DNA of 64,000 nucleotides, from NCBI GenBank assembly GCA_037102815.1, contig BTPP01000011.1, positions 823,996 to 887,995 of the forward strand, read 5' to 3'. Below are positions 52,659-63,997 of this stretch, in pieces (position 1 is the first letter of the stretch; every line of letters begins with the position of its first letter). The translations under genes and the position numbers were made by a program. The stretch is from Neurospora intermedia. Lineage: Eukaryota; Ascomycota; Sordariomycetes; Sordariales; Sordariaceae. Under the pieces are notes generated by a model that saw only the letters and a list, made by a program, of their open reading frames with translations, ran no database searches and was not told the origin of the DNA.

Positions 52659-54425
52659 CTACAATAGCGCTTTCAACACCTTATTTTGTCCACCCTCTCC
52701 GTCCTTAAAGTTTCCCTTCTTCAACGCCTGAATAATCTCCTTCGCTCCCCTCAACCCACTCCTCGCCGCTCCCTCCATGAAACCCCTCCACTCCTCTGCC
52801 GTCTCCGTGCCCGCAAAATGCACATTTCTGAACGGCTCTCTCATCGTCGCATCTCCTTTTCCCGGCCCATCATACTTCCAAGTCCTCAACAGCTCCTCCA
52901 ATTCTTCCCCATCGCTCGGCAATTCCCTCGGGGGCGTAACCCCCATCCCTATCCACCATCTCACATTGTACATAATCGGTGGTCCCGCACCTTCTTCTCT
53001 CTCCCCCTCTTTTTCCTCCTCCTCCTTCCAATTTAAGGACCCTTTCCTCGGCAATGGAATCTCCATCTCCAGGGCATCCATCCGCTCCTTGAACACTCTC
53101 AGCAAATGCATCCACACCGGATTCGCCTCCCAGCCACCTTTCATCTCCTCCGGCTCGTCATCATCCCGCGAGTAAGTATTGTTAGTCCAACTCCAGACTT
53201 CGTACCCGTTTTCGGCTGTGCACCAGCAGGTTAATGACCACACCTTCTTCTTGCCACCTGCCTCTTCACTCGTGTCCCTCACCCATGAAATCGGCCCGTC
53301 TAGGTCTCGAGTGACGCGACAATCCATGGATCCCGAGAGCCCGGCGTCGCGCCACCAGGGCTGGGTAAAGTAAAAGGTCACAGCGGTGAACACGCCGCAG
53401 TATCTGCTGTGGCGGTTGATGGCGGTGGTTTTGTGGGGAGGCAGAGGCGGGTGGAAGGTCATGGCTCTGGGGACGTCGGTCCACAAAGGGGAGCAGAGGG
53501 CCGGGGGCGTGGCGAGGAGGACCTTTTTGGCGTAAAAGGTTTTCGCGGTGGTGCTCGCGGTGGAGTCGGTACCGGAGGGAGGTGAAGTTTCGACTTTGCA
53601 TGGGTGAGGGGGGTAGTAAATTTTGCTGATGGGAGTGGTTTGTTGGGTGATTTTGGTCGCCATGGTGGAGAGATGGATGGATCCCTTGGGAAGAAGGCCA
53701 ACTAAGTTGGCGATGAACGCTTGCCGTCCCTGTGGGACGCAGAAATGGTGAGCGCCGCCTCCAGGTGAGTCAGGGTGGAAGTAGAGGTTGGCAAGCCCGC
53801 CGCCGGAGGCGATGTGGTCGAGGACGTAGAGAGCCGAGACACAGGCGGGGGCAACGCCGAGGAGATAACTGGTGAGAAAGTGGGCTTCCTGATGGACCGC
53901 CTTGCTGTGGAAGAAATTAGCTTCCACGAGCTCGAGGAAGGAGACCGCGTCGAGGAACAAGGCGTCGGGGCCATGCCAGGTTTCAGAGAGATCGGAGATG
54001 CGGCGGTAGAACTTCTGGATTGCGGGGTCTTCGATCAGTGACCTGAAGGAAAGTTGGTACTCTTCAGGTGGCCAGACGGCCGTTTCAAGCGCCGGGACAG
54101 TTTCGGAAACTTGGGGGCTGTCTTTAAAAAGGTCATAGCGCTGTTGGAGGCTCAGTCCCTCCCTGTGCTGCTTTGTGAGGTCGATCTTGAAGTCCTTGGC
54201 CAGGGAGAGCATTTCGGTATGGGTGTCGCCTATGGACGTGATCCTGGCTGTATCAGGAGTGGAATCTGCGTGACAATCACCACCGACGCGGTATCTCTCT
54301 TCGAGGACAGCGATTTTGAGGCCTGCTTTGTGCAATTCGACAGCTGCTCTTAAGCCGCTTAGGCCAGCGCCGACTATGACCACGTCGACTTCAACATCGG
54401 AGTCGAGAGCTGAGTCGGAATCCAT
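52659..54425 (-). CDS. flavin-containing amine oxidase (monoamine oxidase family)
   Basis: A single open frame of 588 residues. The Rossmann FAD motif VDVVIVGAGLSGLRAAVELHKAG lies at about 14-36, followed by the second FAD contact LEERYRVGGDCH. The middle contains the family's substrate-domain segments (FLDAVSFLELVEANFF, VPQGRQAFIANLVGLLPKG, YAKKVLLATPPAL). The C-terminal FAD-binding block is complete: NVHFAGTETAEEWRGFMEGAARSGLRGAKEI. Enzymes of this family oxidise primary or secondary amines to aldehydes with release of ammonia and peroxide. No signal peptide, peroxisomal tail or membrane helix is visible; the C-terminus is GQNKVLKALL. The substrate is unknown. An acidic low-complexity loop (KEEEEKEGEREEGAG) before the last domain is unusual. 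Confidence 0.9.
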   Translation of the reverse strand: MDSDSALDSDVEVDVVIVGAGLSGLRAAVELHKAGLKIAVLEERYRVGGDCHADSTPDTARITSIGDTHTEMLSLAKDFKIDLTKQHREGLSLQQRYDLFKDSPQVSETVPALETAVWPPEEYQLSFRSLIEDPAIQKFYRRISDLSETWHGPDALFLDAVSFLELVEANFFHSKAVHQEAHFLTSYLLGVAPACVSALYVLDHIASGGGLANLYFHPDSPGGGAHHFCVPQGRQAFIANLVGLLPKGSIHLSTMATKITQQTTPISKIYYPPHPCKVETSPPSGTDSTASTTAKTFYAKKVLLATPPALCSPLWTDVPRAMTFHPPLPPHKTTAINRHSRYCGVFTAVTFYFTQPWWRDAGLSGSMDCRVTRDLDGPISWVRDTSEEAGGKKKVWSLTCWCTAENGYEVWSWTNNTYSRDDDEPEEMKGGWEANPVWMHLLRVFKERMDALEMEIPLPRKGSLNWKEEEEKEGEREEGAGPPIMYNVRWWIGMGVTPPRELPSDGEELEELLRTWKYDGPGKGDATMREPFRNVHFAGTETAEEWRGFMEGAARSGLRGAKEIIQALKKGNFKDGEGGQNKVLKALL

Positions 54426-56562
54426 TATGAGATGGGTGCTGATGTTGTCGAAACGAGCTGTGACCTAAGGATGGATAGGTATACTGGAATGGCGCAAATG
54501 AGCTGGGTATGAAAAGTGGTGGAGGGATTTGTGGTGGGAAGATAAAAAAACGAGGTAAGTTTATTTGCTTCGAGGTTGTCAAGTCATTGGGGTTGGCCGG
54601 TTCGGCTGGAGGTGAACCTGAAGGTCCATCGCGAGGACTCTTCACTTGTCCCAAAAGGCAGGTGAAGGGTTGCGAAGGAAGTGTCATGGTAGCAGTTGCC
54701 ATGTTTGTGTTGTGTCATTGCTGGCCAACCTTGGCTAGAAGGACAACCCAACACGAGCGGGTTGTTGGCTGTTGCCGTGTTGGCAAGTAGACCTGGTTCC
54801 ATTCACCAACTTCCGAATTCGGCATTTCAATCACCTATCAGACCTCGCTGGGGTCGTTGAATCTGGCTTCCGCCTTTTTATTGCTAAGCGTCTTCAAGTA
54901 GCCAAGATAGGTATTATGGATGAAATGGCGGAAAGAAGAATGTTCCATTGTCAAAGTGTTGATATTCATTGCAAGCGAACTTGGTCAATGATTTAGAATA
55001 GTTAACAAGAAGCCGAGAGCATCTGCAATGGAATTCATTGAAGTACCTAGGAATATGACGGATACGAGCTTCCATCATCGCTGTCTCGACTTGGACATAT
55101 CGATGTAGACGTCACATGGTAAGCATCGTGAGGATTCGACCACGAAGTCGGTTACCGGTAAAATTTCGGTATGAGACAAAACAAGACAAAGGACGCCAAG
55201 TTTTCTCCGAACCAACCACAGTTACCTTTCGCTGTTCGGTTGAAATGTGTCGAAACCGAAAAGGACAGGAAGTTCACCAAAGAGAGAGACTGAAGGAAAA
55301 GGTACCCGATGAGCTGCCGTTGGGTTAAGGTCTGGGCTGAGTGCTTGCAGTAGCAGCACTGTGGTGTATGGAAACGGGTACGGTGGTCTTTACATTGGAT
55401 TACTCACCGACGGCGGAATCTCCACATGTTACGGAGCCCAAAACGGTGGGACCAGGAAGTTCGTTGTGCAGTGGTCGTTAAAGGTCCACTCCGGATCTCG
55501 ACTACACGGCATGTAGTTCAGACCAGATCACCACAGCAAGATAGAGTGAGCTTCCTAGAGGTATGGTAACTATTAAGATTGAAATTGAAGCTCAATCAGA
55601 GTGCTCCCCACTGTTTAAAACGCAGCTATAAGATCGTTCATCATCTGCTGACTTTAAATTGCAAAGCCTTTGAAAGTTACATACGTAGCACTACATACTA
55701 GATGGTGGGTAACTTACCCCGCGTTTCACAGCTTGAAGTACATACCTTACATCCGTCTGGTCTGTGCGGACCGGTCCGTTTGATCAGCTGCACACTCATG
55801 CACAGCACCTGATCCCGAGTGATCCTGATCCAGCAAGACATCATCTCACTGCGCGCCTGGCGCCTGCCATCCCGTCTCCCCTCCCTGGGCTGGGGTTTCG
55901 GACTCCTGACCGGGAATCGGGTGGGCCTTTTGCGCACTAACACTACCAGACCCACTGCACTGTCCCACTATGGACGCTACATAGAGGTACACATGGTCGT
56001 GGTAGGGCAGCAGCAGATGCCCAACAACAATGGCCTCTCCGCTAACAGTGACCGCCTAACCTGCTGTAACAGCCTAGGGAAACAGCAGGCATGAACCCGG
56101 AACATGGAAATGGCAACCACCGGGAACGTCACTGTCAGCCTCAACCTAACTCAACTAAAGGGAACCACTCATCACGCTCGAGGACGTCCATCGGGCGGGT
56201 GACCAGCCAGGGCATCTCCGCCTCCCGTCTTTGACTCTTTCAACCAACGAAGAACCACCAGCACCACCACCACCTTTGACTCCTTCGACACATCCTTCAG
56301 TTTCCATCACACAACACAAAGTTCCCTCGGCCTCGTCGCCTCTTCTCACCATTCTCCCTCCATCCGGGAAAACATCACCAGGTTCCTGGCCAGGAGGAAC
56401 TGGGGCATGGTCATTGCCCTCTATCCCAGCCCAACATACAAATCGACACACTCACTCACTCACTGCCTGCATTATCATCCTCATCATCGCCAGCGACAGA
56501 CAGCGTCATTTTTGTCATTGACGTCGTTCTTCGCACATTTCCCTTGAAAATACTCTGCCACC
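54426..56562. other. 2.1-kb stretch between two outward-facing genes
   Basis: The stretch lies between the start of the amine oxidase (minus) and the start of the F-box-like gene (plus), so it must contain both promoters. The part next to 56563 is C/T-rich with CACT repeats near 56446-56465. No open frame is convincing. Confidence 0.45.
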
Positions 56563-57759
56563 ATGTCGGCCAGACCATCAAAACGGGTCAAAACCGGCCA
56601 CAGCCCTCTCCGTGTCACCCGCATCCAACCACACCGACAATGTGCCAATCGCCCCCCTCGGTTTTGGCGCTTCCTGGAACTGCCCGCCGAGGTCCGCAAC
56701 ATGATTTACTCGCAACTGCTCACCATCCCCACCGCCGCCGACGTGGCCGGCGTCTGGGAATCCCAGCCTCGTCTTGACCTAAGTCTTTTGTACGTCGACA
56801 AGCAGATATCCCGTGAGGCCGCCTTTGTCCTGTACAGTAAAAACACCTTTGTCTTTCTCGAGCCCTGCGACGAGCACCGGGACGACTCTCCGGACGCCCA
56901 GGACTGTGCCCGCCACCGCAGCTGCAACTGGCTCCGCCTGATAGGTCCCAACAACGCCCTGTCGGTCCGCAACCTGCACATCCGCATCCGCGCCGAGCGC
57001 TCCTCGCGCCCAGACTCGTACTACTCGGACTTGATCCTCGCCCTGTCCGGCCTGGCACCCAACCTGACCCGGCTGGCCGTCATCGCCGAAAAACACGCGA
57101 TGCAAACCCGCCCTGTCACCATCCCCGCCGGGCCCGCCGGTTCATTAACGGGAGGACACCAGCAGGTCTTGGAGATGCACTGGAACCGCCAGTGGGACCC
57201 CAACCACGTCACGCCCATCAACACGTGGACCCTGTACCAGATGCGCTTCGGCCTGCGCAAGTTTCCTAACTTGATGAACTTGGTCCTGGCCGGCTTCGAG
57301 CAGCCCGGCCAATTCTTCATACCCATGTGCCACTTGATTAACAGGAACAGGCGCTGCAGGATCCACGTCGTAAGGCGGACTGTCGCTAGCAGGAGTTGTA
57401 GGAAACACCCCAACTTTTCGACGCTGTGGAATGAGCTGCCTGTGTTGGACCAGACCGGCAGGCCCATTCCTAAACCCGAGAAAAAGAAGGGTGGTGGCAG
57501 TGCGTGTGGAAGTGGCGGCGGTAACCAAACTGTTGATGATGCTCAAAACACTACCACTACTGGTCAGAGTAGTGTTGCAGGTCAGCAGAATGCTCCTGCC
57601 GCTGGTGGTGGCCAGAATGCTGCTGCTGCTGCTCAGAATCAGGAGGAAGATGACGGTGATGCTGCTTCGGACGATGGCTGGCAGGATATCGAGGCTCTTG
57701 CAAGTGACAGTGGAGCTGAAGAAGATGACGAAGGCGAGGAAGACGACATGATCATCTAG
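56563..57759 (+). CDS. F-box-like protein with acidic tail
   Basis: A single open frame of 398 residues starting at ATGTCGGCC. Residues about 33-50 (RFWRFLELPAEVRNMIYSQLL) have the LPxEVRxxIY form common in fungal F-box-like proteins, and DLSLLYVDKQISREAAFVLYSKNTFVF is the family's next conserved block. The middle (FPNLMNLVLAGFEQPGQF) is Leu-rich without clear LRR repeats. From about 310 onward the protein is low-complexity: a Lys/Gly stretch, Ala/Gln/Asn repeats and a strongly acidic end (EEDDEGEEDDMII). True F-box proteins bind Skp1 in ubiquitin ligases; here the motif is degenerate, so only a structural relation is claimed. The N-terminal RPSKRVKTG could be a nuclear signal. Confidence 0.7.
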   Translation: MSARPSKRVKTGHSPLRVTRIQPHRQCANRPPRFWRFLELPAEVRNMIYSQLLTIPTAADVAGVWESQPRLDLSLLYVDKQISREAAFVLYSKNTFVFLEPCDEHRDDSPDAQDCARHRSCNWLRLIGPNNALSVRNLHIRIRAERSSRPDSYYSDLILALSGLAPNLTRLAVIAEKHAMQTRPVTIPAGPAGSLTGGHQQVLEMHWNRQWDPNHVTPINTWTLYQMRFGLRKFPNLMNLVLAGFEQPGQFFIPMCHLINRNRRCRIHVVRRTVASRSCRKHPNFSTLWNELPVLDQTGRPIPKPEKKKGGGSACGSGGGNQTVDDAQNTTTTGQSSVAGQQNAPAAGGGQNAAAAAQNQEEDDGDAASDDGWQDIEALASDSGAEEDDEGEEDDMII

Positions 57760-58836
57760 TAGTGTGCGTGCGGTTTATGGTGGTGCATCGCCAGGCACCC
57801 ACATGTCTTTGTCGACTGATGTCTTGACGGTGCCAACCCCCGGTTCAACAAATTGTACGAGTGTCATTCATCCCAAGGGAGGGACTTGCTGTCATCTGGA
57901 TCGGCCACCAAAGCGGACGAAGTGGAGGAGATATTGGGAGTGATTCGAAAAACATATGGCATGGTGGTTTCGACGAGGTGTTATGATGGCATTTACAACA
58001 AGCGGCAAACAACTGGACTTGCACCTTTTTCTTTCGGTCAGCGATGCTGCGAACCATTCGGCAACTTTTTTTTTCCGGGCTCAAGTTGGAAGAGCCCGAT
58101 TTCACCTGATCAACGCAGCACCATGCGTGGTATATATATATATTCAACCGAAGGCGGGCTGTTTGCTGCATTTCGGTTAACCGGTATAACGAAACTTGAC
58201 GACGACATTTCTTTTTCTCTTACTTTCTGTCATTGAGGGAATCAGGCGTTCTTCCGGGCGGCGGGATTTTTTCTTTTTTTTTTTTCCCCCTAAAAATTGG
58301 CTTTTCGGTGCCACACAGTTCGGTGCCGGAACATTATATAATTCCTTTGAATCCTTCCATCTGTTGGAAGGGCACCACTCCACAAGGGTGATGGGAACTA
58401 CACCCGACTAAAAAGCCAGGAGCAACCAGACAAGTGGAAGAACAGAACACCATCGACAACAACTTTTCACGTTGAAAAGGGAACTGGTCGGCTTGTTTGA
58501 CCACTGAAAGAAAGTATATATATTTATATTTATTGTACGTCCGAGATTGCTTACACCAGGACTTGTTATTGATGAGCGAGGCAAAAGCAGGCCAAGACTA
58601 TACTTTACTCGCGGCAAAAGCAAACAATTGCATTGATGGGAGACAGATACTTGGTTTAGGAACTCATAATAAAAGCGACATACACCCAAGAAAAACACCA
58701 TTGCATCTGAAATCCAAACGATATAACCAAGTTCATCCATCGTGTATGATATCCGAAAAAAGGAAAAGGAAAAAAGCCACCCGTCACCACGGCGAAACCT
58801 TCACCAAGGATTCCCAAGCGCCCTCCAGATCAAATT
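57760..58836. other. convergent 3' flanks of the F-box-like and WSC genes
   Basis: About 1.1 kb. A TATATATATAT stretch occurs at 58132-58142 and T-runs near 58270-58290. Open frames on the plus strand (127-173 residues) are not convincing. Confidence 0.45.
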
Positions 58837-60483
58837 CTACTCCTCACCAGGCACCACAGGCGCCACAAGCACCGGACGCTGGTACAAGCTCAACTTATTC
58901 GGGCCTCCGCAGTACTCATTCGCACTTCCAGCGCACAGCTGCTCACACTGGCTATCATCAACCTCCTCAACATCATCACCACCGTTCAACGCGTTTCCGC
59001 AGTAGCACTCGCTCATGAACTCCAGGCCAGCATACACGAAACCCCCCTGGTTGCAAAACGCCACGCAAGTCTCGACAGTCATGTCGTTATTCCTCAACGT
59101 CGATCCCGTCAAGGTCCTCTGCACCACATCATCCCTCATGCACGCTCGGTAGTTCCAGCCCGGCAAGTCCGCAAACTCAGGATCCAACGGACCCAAGTTC
59201 CGCGCTCCACTGACAAGACCATTCCAGTACACCGACAGCCGATTGGCATCACCGCAAGTAGTCGCGTTCGTCGCGTCGCCTCCACACCTCATTGAGCATT
59301 CTCTGTTTGGCACAAGGAACGCTCTAGCGGGATAATCGCCTTCGTTATCGGAGTCGTCGTTGTCGGAGCCATCATAGAGCTTGGTCCCGCAGAAACACTG
59401 GCTACCGTACTCGGTGCCGAAATAAGGGTATCCATCCTCCTGACAGGTTACTCGGCACTCATCAAGCGTCATCTCGGCATCGTACATGACTTTGCCCGTC
59501 AGACTCTTCTCGCTCGGCACGGGCGAATCGGTATAACACCCCTGGTACACGTAGTCGCCAACATCCGCAGGGACCTCCATCTGCCTCCCATACACATTAA
59601 TCCTGTTGCCTGCACCGCAAATCTCGTCACCTGCCCCGGCGCACGTCATGCTGCAGTCCGTCGCGAGAGTCAGCTGCGACTCGTCAGGCTGGGACACGCC
59701 GCACCAGCACTCGCGACCGTACTCGACGCCAAAGTAAGGGAACGACAAGTCGGTGCAGTATGCAGCGCATTTCTCGACTGTCAGGGTATCGTCCCCCAAC
59801 AGGGAATTAGGGAGTAACCGCGGTGAACTCTCGCGGTAGCAGCCTAGGTAATCGAACCCCCGGACGTTGGCTATGCGAGGAGGCCGGTACAAAGCGTTGG
59901 TGTACACTTCGATGCGATCGCCTGCGCCGCAGGTCTGGTCGGCGTTGCCGGCGCACGGGAACGAGCATTGTGCGTCGTCGACCTTGGCGGATACAGTGGA
60001 CGGGGAGGTGGGACTGAATCCTGAAGTGGAGGAGGCGCACCAGCATTCGCGACCGTATTCGACGCCGAAGTAAGGGGAGGAAGAACCGCAGAAGACGGCG
60101 CAGGATTCGAGAGTCAAAGTGTCGGAGGCGGTGAAAGAGGTGGGGAGAAGGCGCGAGGTGGGGGAGTCGTCGCGGTAGCAGCCTAGACGGTTGCCTGGGT
60201 TGGATGGGGGGATGCTGGCTGTGATGGTGGAAGAGTCCGAGTCGTCGTCGTCATCGATGTCGGCGGTAGCGGGGGAGGTGGAGGTGGTGTTTTGTTGGCG
60301 TTTAAAGAGAGTGGGGAAGTGGGAGCGGGGTTTGAGGAGGTTGAGGTTGGCGTCGACTGCTTTGGAGTTGGCGTTGCTGTTGGTGGTGTAGGGGAAGGCA
60401 GAGATGGAGGAGATGAAAAAGGGGAGGAGGAAGGCTCCTTGGAGGAGAACGGAGCGGGATGATGAGGGCGCCATTGTTGGCAA
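58837..60483 (-). CDS. secreted protein with four WSC domains
   Basis: A single open frame of 548 residues. A signal peptide covers about residues 1-30 (LLQGAFLLPFFISSISA); a second ATG three codons in could serve as start. A Ser/Thr-rich stretch leads to four WSC domains at about 98-195, 208-300, 310-420 and 440-535. Each has the Cys pattern GCYRD...CxxxC...YFGVEYGxECWC...C...CxGxxxxxCGxxNRxxVY; the fourth is the most divergent (YRACMRDD). WSC modules bind fungal wall glucans or other polysaccharides. The protein ends soon after the last domain (VLVAPVVPGEE) with no transmembrane helix or GPI signal, so it is probably released or held in the wall rather than a Wsc-type membrane sensor. Confidence 0.9.
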   Translation of the reverse strand: MPTMAPSSSRSVLLQGAFLLPFFISSISAFPYTTNSNANSKAVDANLNLLKPRSHFPTLFKRQQNTTSTSPATADIDDDDDSDSSTITASIPPSNPGNRLGCYRDDSPTSRLLPTSFTASDTLTLESCAVFCGSSSPYFGVEYGRECWCASSTSGFSPTSPSTVSAKVDDAQCSFPCAGNADQTCGAGDRIEVYTNALYRPPRIANVRGFDYLGCYRESSPRLLPNSLLGDDTLTVEKCAAYCTDLSFPYFGVEYGRECWCGVSQPDESQLTLATDCSMTCAGAGDEICGAGNRINVYGRQMEVPADVGDYVYQGCYTDSPVPSEKSLTGKVMYDAEMTLDECRVTCQEDGYPYFGTEYGSQCFCGTKLYDGSDNDDSDNEGDYPARAFLVPNRECSMRCGGDATNATTCGDANRLSVYWNGLVSGARNLGPLDPEFADLPGWNYRACMRDDVVQRTLTGSTLRNNDMTVETCVAFCNQGGFVYAGLEFMSECYCGNALNGGDDVEEVDDSQCEQLCAGSANEYCGGPNKLSLYQRPVLVAPVVPGEE

Positions 60484-62515
60484 ACTAGTTTGGGTGATGA
60501 ACGTCTATGAGATGAGGGCACCTTTGTCTAAAGGGGTAAAGACTGGTAGCTGAGGAGATGATGGTGATGCCTCTGCTGTGTCTGTCAGCAAGGAGGAGGA
60601 GGAAGGTATGGCGCCATCGTGGGATTTATACCGACTCTCGGTCCAGTGATTCAGGCCTTTGCCGCGTTTTTGATAAGAAAAGTTCACCAGCAAATATACT
60701 CCTGGCTGCATTGGCATAGCTCACCGAGTGTAGGTGGCGCTTACAAAAAGCATGCCAGCGCGGTCTGATGATGAGGTTGTGATTGCCTCTTGGAGTCTAG
60801 GGCCAGGGAAATCAGTGGGGAGGCGAAGACCTCGGAGGAGTGAAGCTAAAAGTTTAGGACTTGCGTGACTCAACATAGTGCTGGGAATGTGGGCGGCATT
60901 TTGGGACTCAGTCTCACATTCCATGAGTCTGTCCATAGCCCGAGGTCAGGCATAGCCCGAGGTCAGGCACAGAGAGCGATAAAGGGGTAGTAGCTCTGAA
61001 TGTCTTGTCTTGGCAGTTCAACGTGATGATGGATGTGGCATACACACTCACTTGGCCCCCATGACCGAGTGACCGAATATTCAGCTCGCCAAACGTCAGA
61101 GAGGTAATCCAAAAGTAGTATATCAATCTGAAGGTGGTGTACCTCTGAAATGTTTACGTGGCGTGGGGTGGATTATTCGACTCTTGTGGTGTCGCTGGAA
61201 TGTGTCCGTCCTGTCCTGGAGGGGAAAGGTTCTGCGGGCGAAGTGGCTAAGACAAGATTTTGGACTTACGAATTCCTGTGGCTGTATTTTAATAAAGTGA
61301 TATCGCGATGGAATGAGCAAGTCTGAGTTGAATGGGACATAATACATGTTGTCAGGACGGGATAATCACGAGTTTCATGGAAGTGTAGATGGCCGGTGGA
61401 TGGTAATAATGTCATGATTGGGCGGTTTGCCATGATCATAGATCTCGCAGACTTTAGGAGAGCTGGGGCGGAAGTATGTGTTGCTATCATTCAAATATTA
61501 ATCTATCTTGGCTGCTTGCCTCATAGGAAGAGGGATTAAAGCGAGGGAATATCGTAGTCCAAGATGAACACAGGGATTGATAGAGGCGGATGACGACTGC
61601 CTCATGATGGTTGAATTGAAGCTGCGAACTCGCAGTTGCTACGCCTGGCAGGTTCGCACCCGCCCACTTAGTATGAAGGGAATGAGCTTCAGGCGAGCTA
61701 GGACGGGCCGCAGGAGGTGGCAGGAAACGAATTTCCTTCGGAGTGATTTACTAGGCGCATCTCCGAATCAAGTAGCAGCCCTGGTATGTTGAATGGCAGT
61801 GCTCACAAGCGTCACACGAGACGACGGAGGAACAAGTGGTAAGGTCTCGTATTGTAAAGGTCATCATTGCCAATCTGCGTTGACAACTTGAGCTCAATTC
61901 GTTTGTTCGTACCCAACACTTCCTTTATAACGTGAAGCTGTTGGGCGTCAAAATAGCTTTCATCTGTCTAGCAAGTAACCCCGACAATCGTGCCATCCAC
62001 GAAAAGACACGAGCTCGTGGCAGTAATATCCCGTGGATAATGACAGTCCTGCAACCGATACGTAAACATCGATACCTTTGTATGCCCACCACTCGAGGTA
62101 TGTGCCAGTTATGGTTTCCCTCTCAGCAATTGCGGGAGACAATGACCTCAAATTCGGGCCTGGTTTATATATAGTCTTCTCCCACCGACAAGTTCCAATC
62201 CAGTGATATGAACAAGGACCTTGACGCGTGTCTGGGACTACCTATGGGCGATGGTACCCACAGAAAACCAGTTAGACACACATTCCTCTCTTTCTCCTGT
62301 CCATAGGTATAGACCATTTATAACACACCAGTCTTTAGACGGTTAGACCACAAAGCAAACTCATACAAAGCAACAGGTATAGCAAGGTATATCCCACCTC
62401 AACTCCGACAACAACAAGATAAACACCAAATCCTTCCCATCTGTACAAACACCGGATTTTTCCATCCATCCATCCTTTGCACATTTTCCTCACACACAGA
62501 CTTTAGACTTCCCTC
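60484..62515. other. 2-kb stretch between WSC and dynamin genes
   Basis: The left end is the promoter of the WSC gene; the right end is the 3' flank of the dynamin-related gene. A 17-base tandem duplication lies at 60934-60967. No open frame is convincing. Confidence 0.45.
60934..60967. repeat. 17-base tandem duplication
   Basis: The unit CATAGCCCGAGGTCAGG occurs twice without a gap, an exact duplication in the upstream region of the WSC gene. Confidence 0.9.
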
Positions 62516-63997
62516 TCAAGCCTCATAGGTCCCAATAGGCGTCGGCGCCCTCTCACTCACCGGCGTTGCCACCCCCCCTCCATTCGCATTCGTCCTAATG
62601 CTCAACTCGGGCCTCTGACCACCATGGCCACCACCCTGGCTCATCATCTGCGTCGTCACCTGCGAATTAGCCGCCGTAGCCGTAGTAGCCATCTGCTCCT
62701 TATTCTCCAAATTGACAATAATCTCCATCGCCTGATCCAGCCTTTCCTTCTCGACCCTCAGCTCTCCGCGCTTGCGCTCCGTCTCGGGGCCCTCGCTCAT
62801 CAGTCGCATAAAGATCTCCGGCCCCGATCCAGAAGTGCGGCTGTACAGACCGAGTTTCTCGTGCAGGTAGGTGTCAATCACCGAGGCAACTCTAGGTAAA
62901 AGGCCCGACATGATGTGAATAGCGACAATATCAATGAAACGGCTGGCTGCCGTCAAATAGTAGCCGCGCACGTAGGCGGCGACCGTAATCTCTTGGTCGT
63001 AGGGGTCGGGACCGATGACTTTGAGCTCCTTGGCCATCTTGGCCTGTTCCTGAACCAGCTCTTCCTCCGTCAGCTCCTCCATCTTACGAATGGCTGGGGA
63101 TTCGCCGGTTCGGACCGCCATGCGGAGGAAGTGGCGGTGGCGCTCTAGGATGCGCTTTTCTGCGGCTTTGTTGCGCTGGAGCGCATCTTCATCTTTGGTG
63201 AAGATGCGTTGTGTCTCGAGATTGTAGATGAGGTTCAATTGGTTCCGAACCTCCTCTTTATGTTTCTCCATAAAGTATTTCATGTGCTCGACTGACTCGC
63301 GGTAAACGGCCCGGTTCTTGAGGTTGGAGAAAGAGTTATCGAGTATTTTCATGACCTCATTCTGGAGAAATTGAATTGTTTGGTTCACAAAATTCTCAAG
63401 GTGAGGACCCCAGGTTCTGGCTGCCTCGGTGTAAAGCGGCTCGTAGACGGAGGCCGACACAAGCCCGGGCTGGCCGGGTATGGCGCTCCGTCTAATGATC
63501 GTGCGAAGCTCCATCAGGTTCTTGGAGCGAGGAGGGGGTCCGCCGCCAAGTCCGGGAGAGAAGGGGAAGGTTCCGGGACCTGGAGTACCCCGCATGGTGG
63601 CAGATGTTGACGGAGACATGATCATGCGGTCGCTATCCTCGACTTTAACTTGGCCACGACGCTTGGAAGGCGTCATGTTGATCTCCTGTGCTAGGGACCT
63701 CTTTCTAGGGGTTTGTCCCAGTGGAGCCGGAGTGGCCATCGGGCTGTTATCGTCGATAGTAATCACGTCCGGCTCTTTGACATTGAATTTCGGTTTGCAG
63801 CCGAGAATTCTCTTCTTGAACGGCTCAGCAAAAAGGCAGTCCCACTGACTCATGAACTCTTGCTGCAGTACACGGGTCTTGACGTTGGTTGCGAATTCCG
63901 CCAAGCTGCGCATGATTTCCATCTCAGGGTTCGGTGGCGGATTAGGATACTTTTCGAGCTGCTCCTCAATTCTGAGCAGGCGGTTGTAAACCTTTTG
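62516..63997 (-). CDS. dynamin-related GTPase (Mx/dynamin family), C-terminal exon
   Basis: The window holds about 493 C-terminal residues; the frame meets TAG at 63998-64000, which reads as an intron acceptor, so the GTPase domain lies in exons outside the window. Visible parts: a stalk segment (RLLRIEEQLEKYPNPPPNPEMEIM), a disordered insert with PSKRRGQVKVED and Pro/Gly runs, then stalk helices (YEPLYTEAARTWGPHLENFVNQTI...VEHMKYFMEKHKEEVRNQL). The GTPase effector domain follows (VAAYVRGYYLTAASRFIDIVAIHIMSGLLPRV...LGLYSR and MRLMSEGPETERKRGELRVEKERLDQAMEII). The disordered tail ends APTPIGTYEA. Fungal proteins of this type are dynamin-like and annotated as Mx-like; the membrane they act on is not known from the sequence. 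The insert with a basic patch could be a membrane- or nucleus-directed loop. Confidence 0.88.
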   Translation of the reverse strand, partial: QKVYNRLLRIEEQLEKYPNPPPNPEMEIMRSLAEFATNVKTRVLQQEFMSQWDCLFAEPFKKRILGCKPKFNVKEPDVITIDDNSPMATPAPLGQTPRKRSLAQEINMTPSKRRGQVKVEDSDRMIMSPSTSATMRGTPGPGTFPFSPGLGGGPPPRSKNLMELRTIIRRSAIPGQPGLVSASVYEPLYTEAARTWGPHLENFVNQTIQFLQNEVMKILDNSFSNLKNRAVYRESVEHMKYFMEKHKEEVRNQLNLIYNLETQRIFTKDEDALQRNKAAEKRILERHRHFLRMAVRTGESPAIRKMEELTEEELVQEQAKMAKELKVIGPDPYDQEITVAAYVRGYYLTAASRFIDIVAIHIMSGLLPRVASVIDTYLHEKLGLYSRTSGSGPEIFMRLMSEGPETERKRGELRVEKERLDQAMEIIVNLENKEQMATTATAANSQVTTQMMSQGGGHGGQRPELSIRTNANGGGVATPVSERAPTPIGTYEA

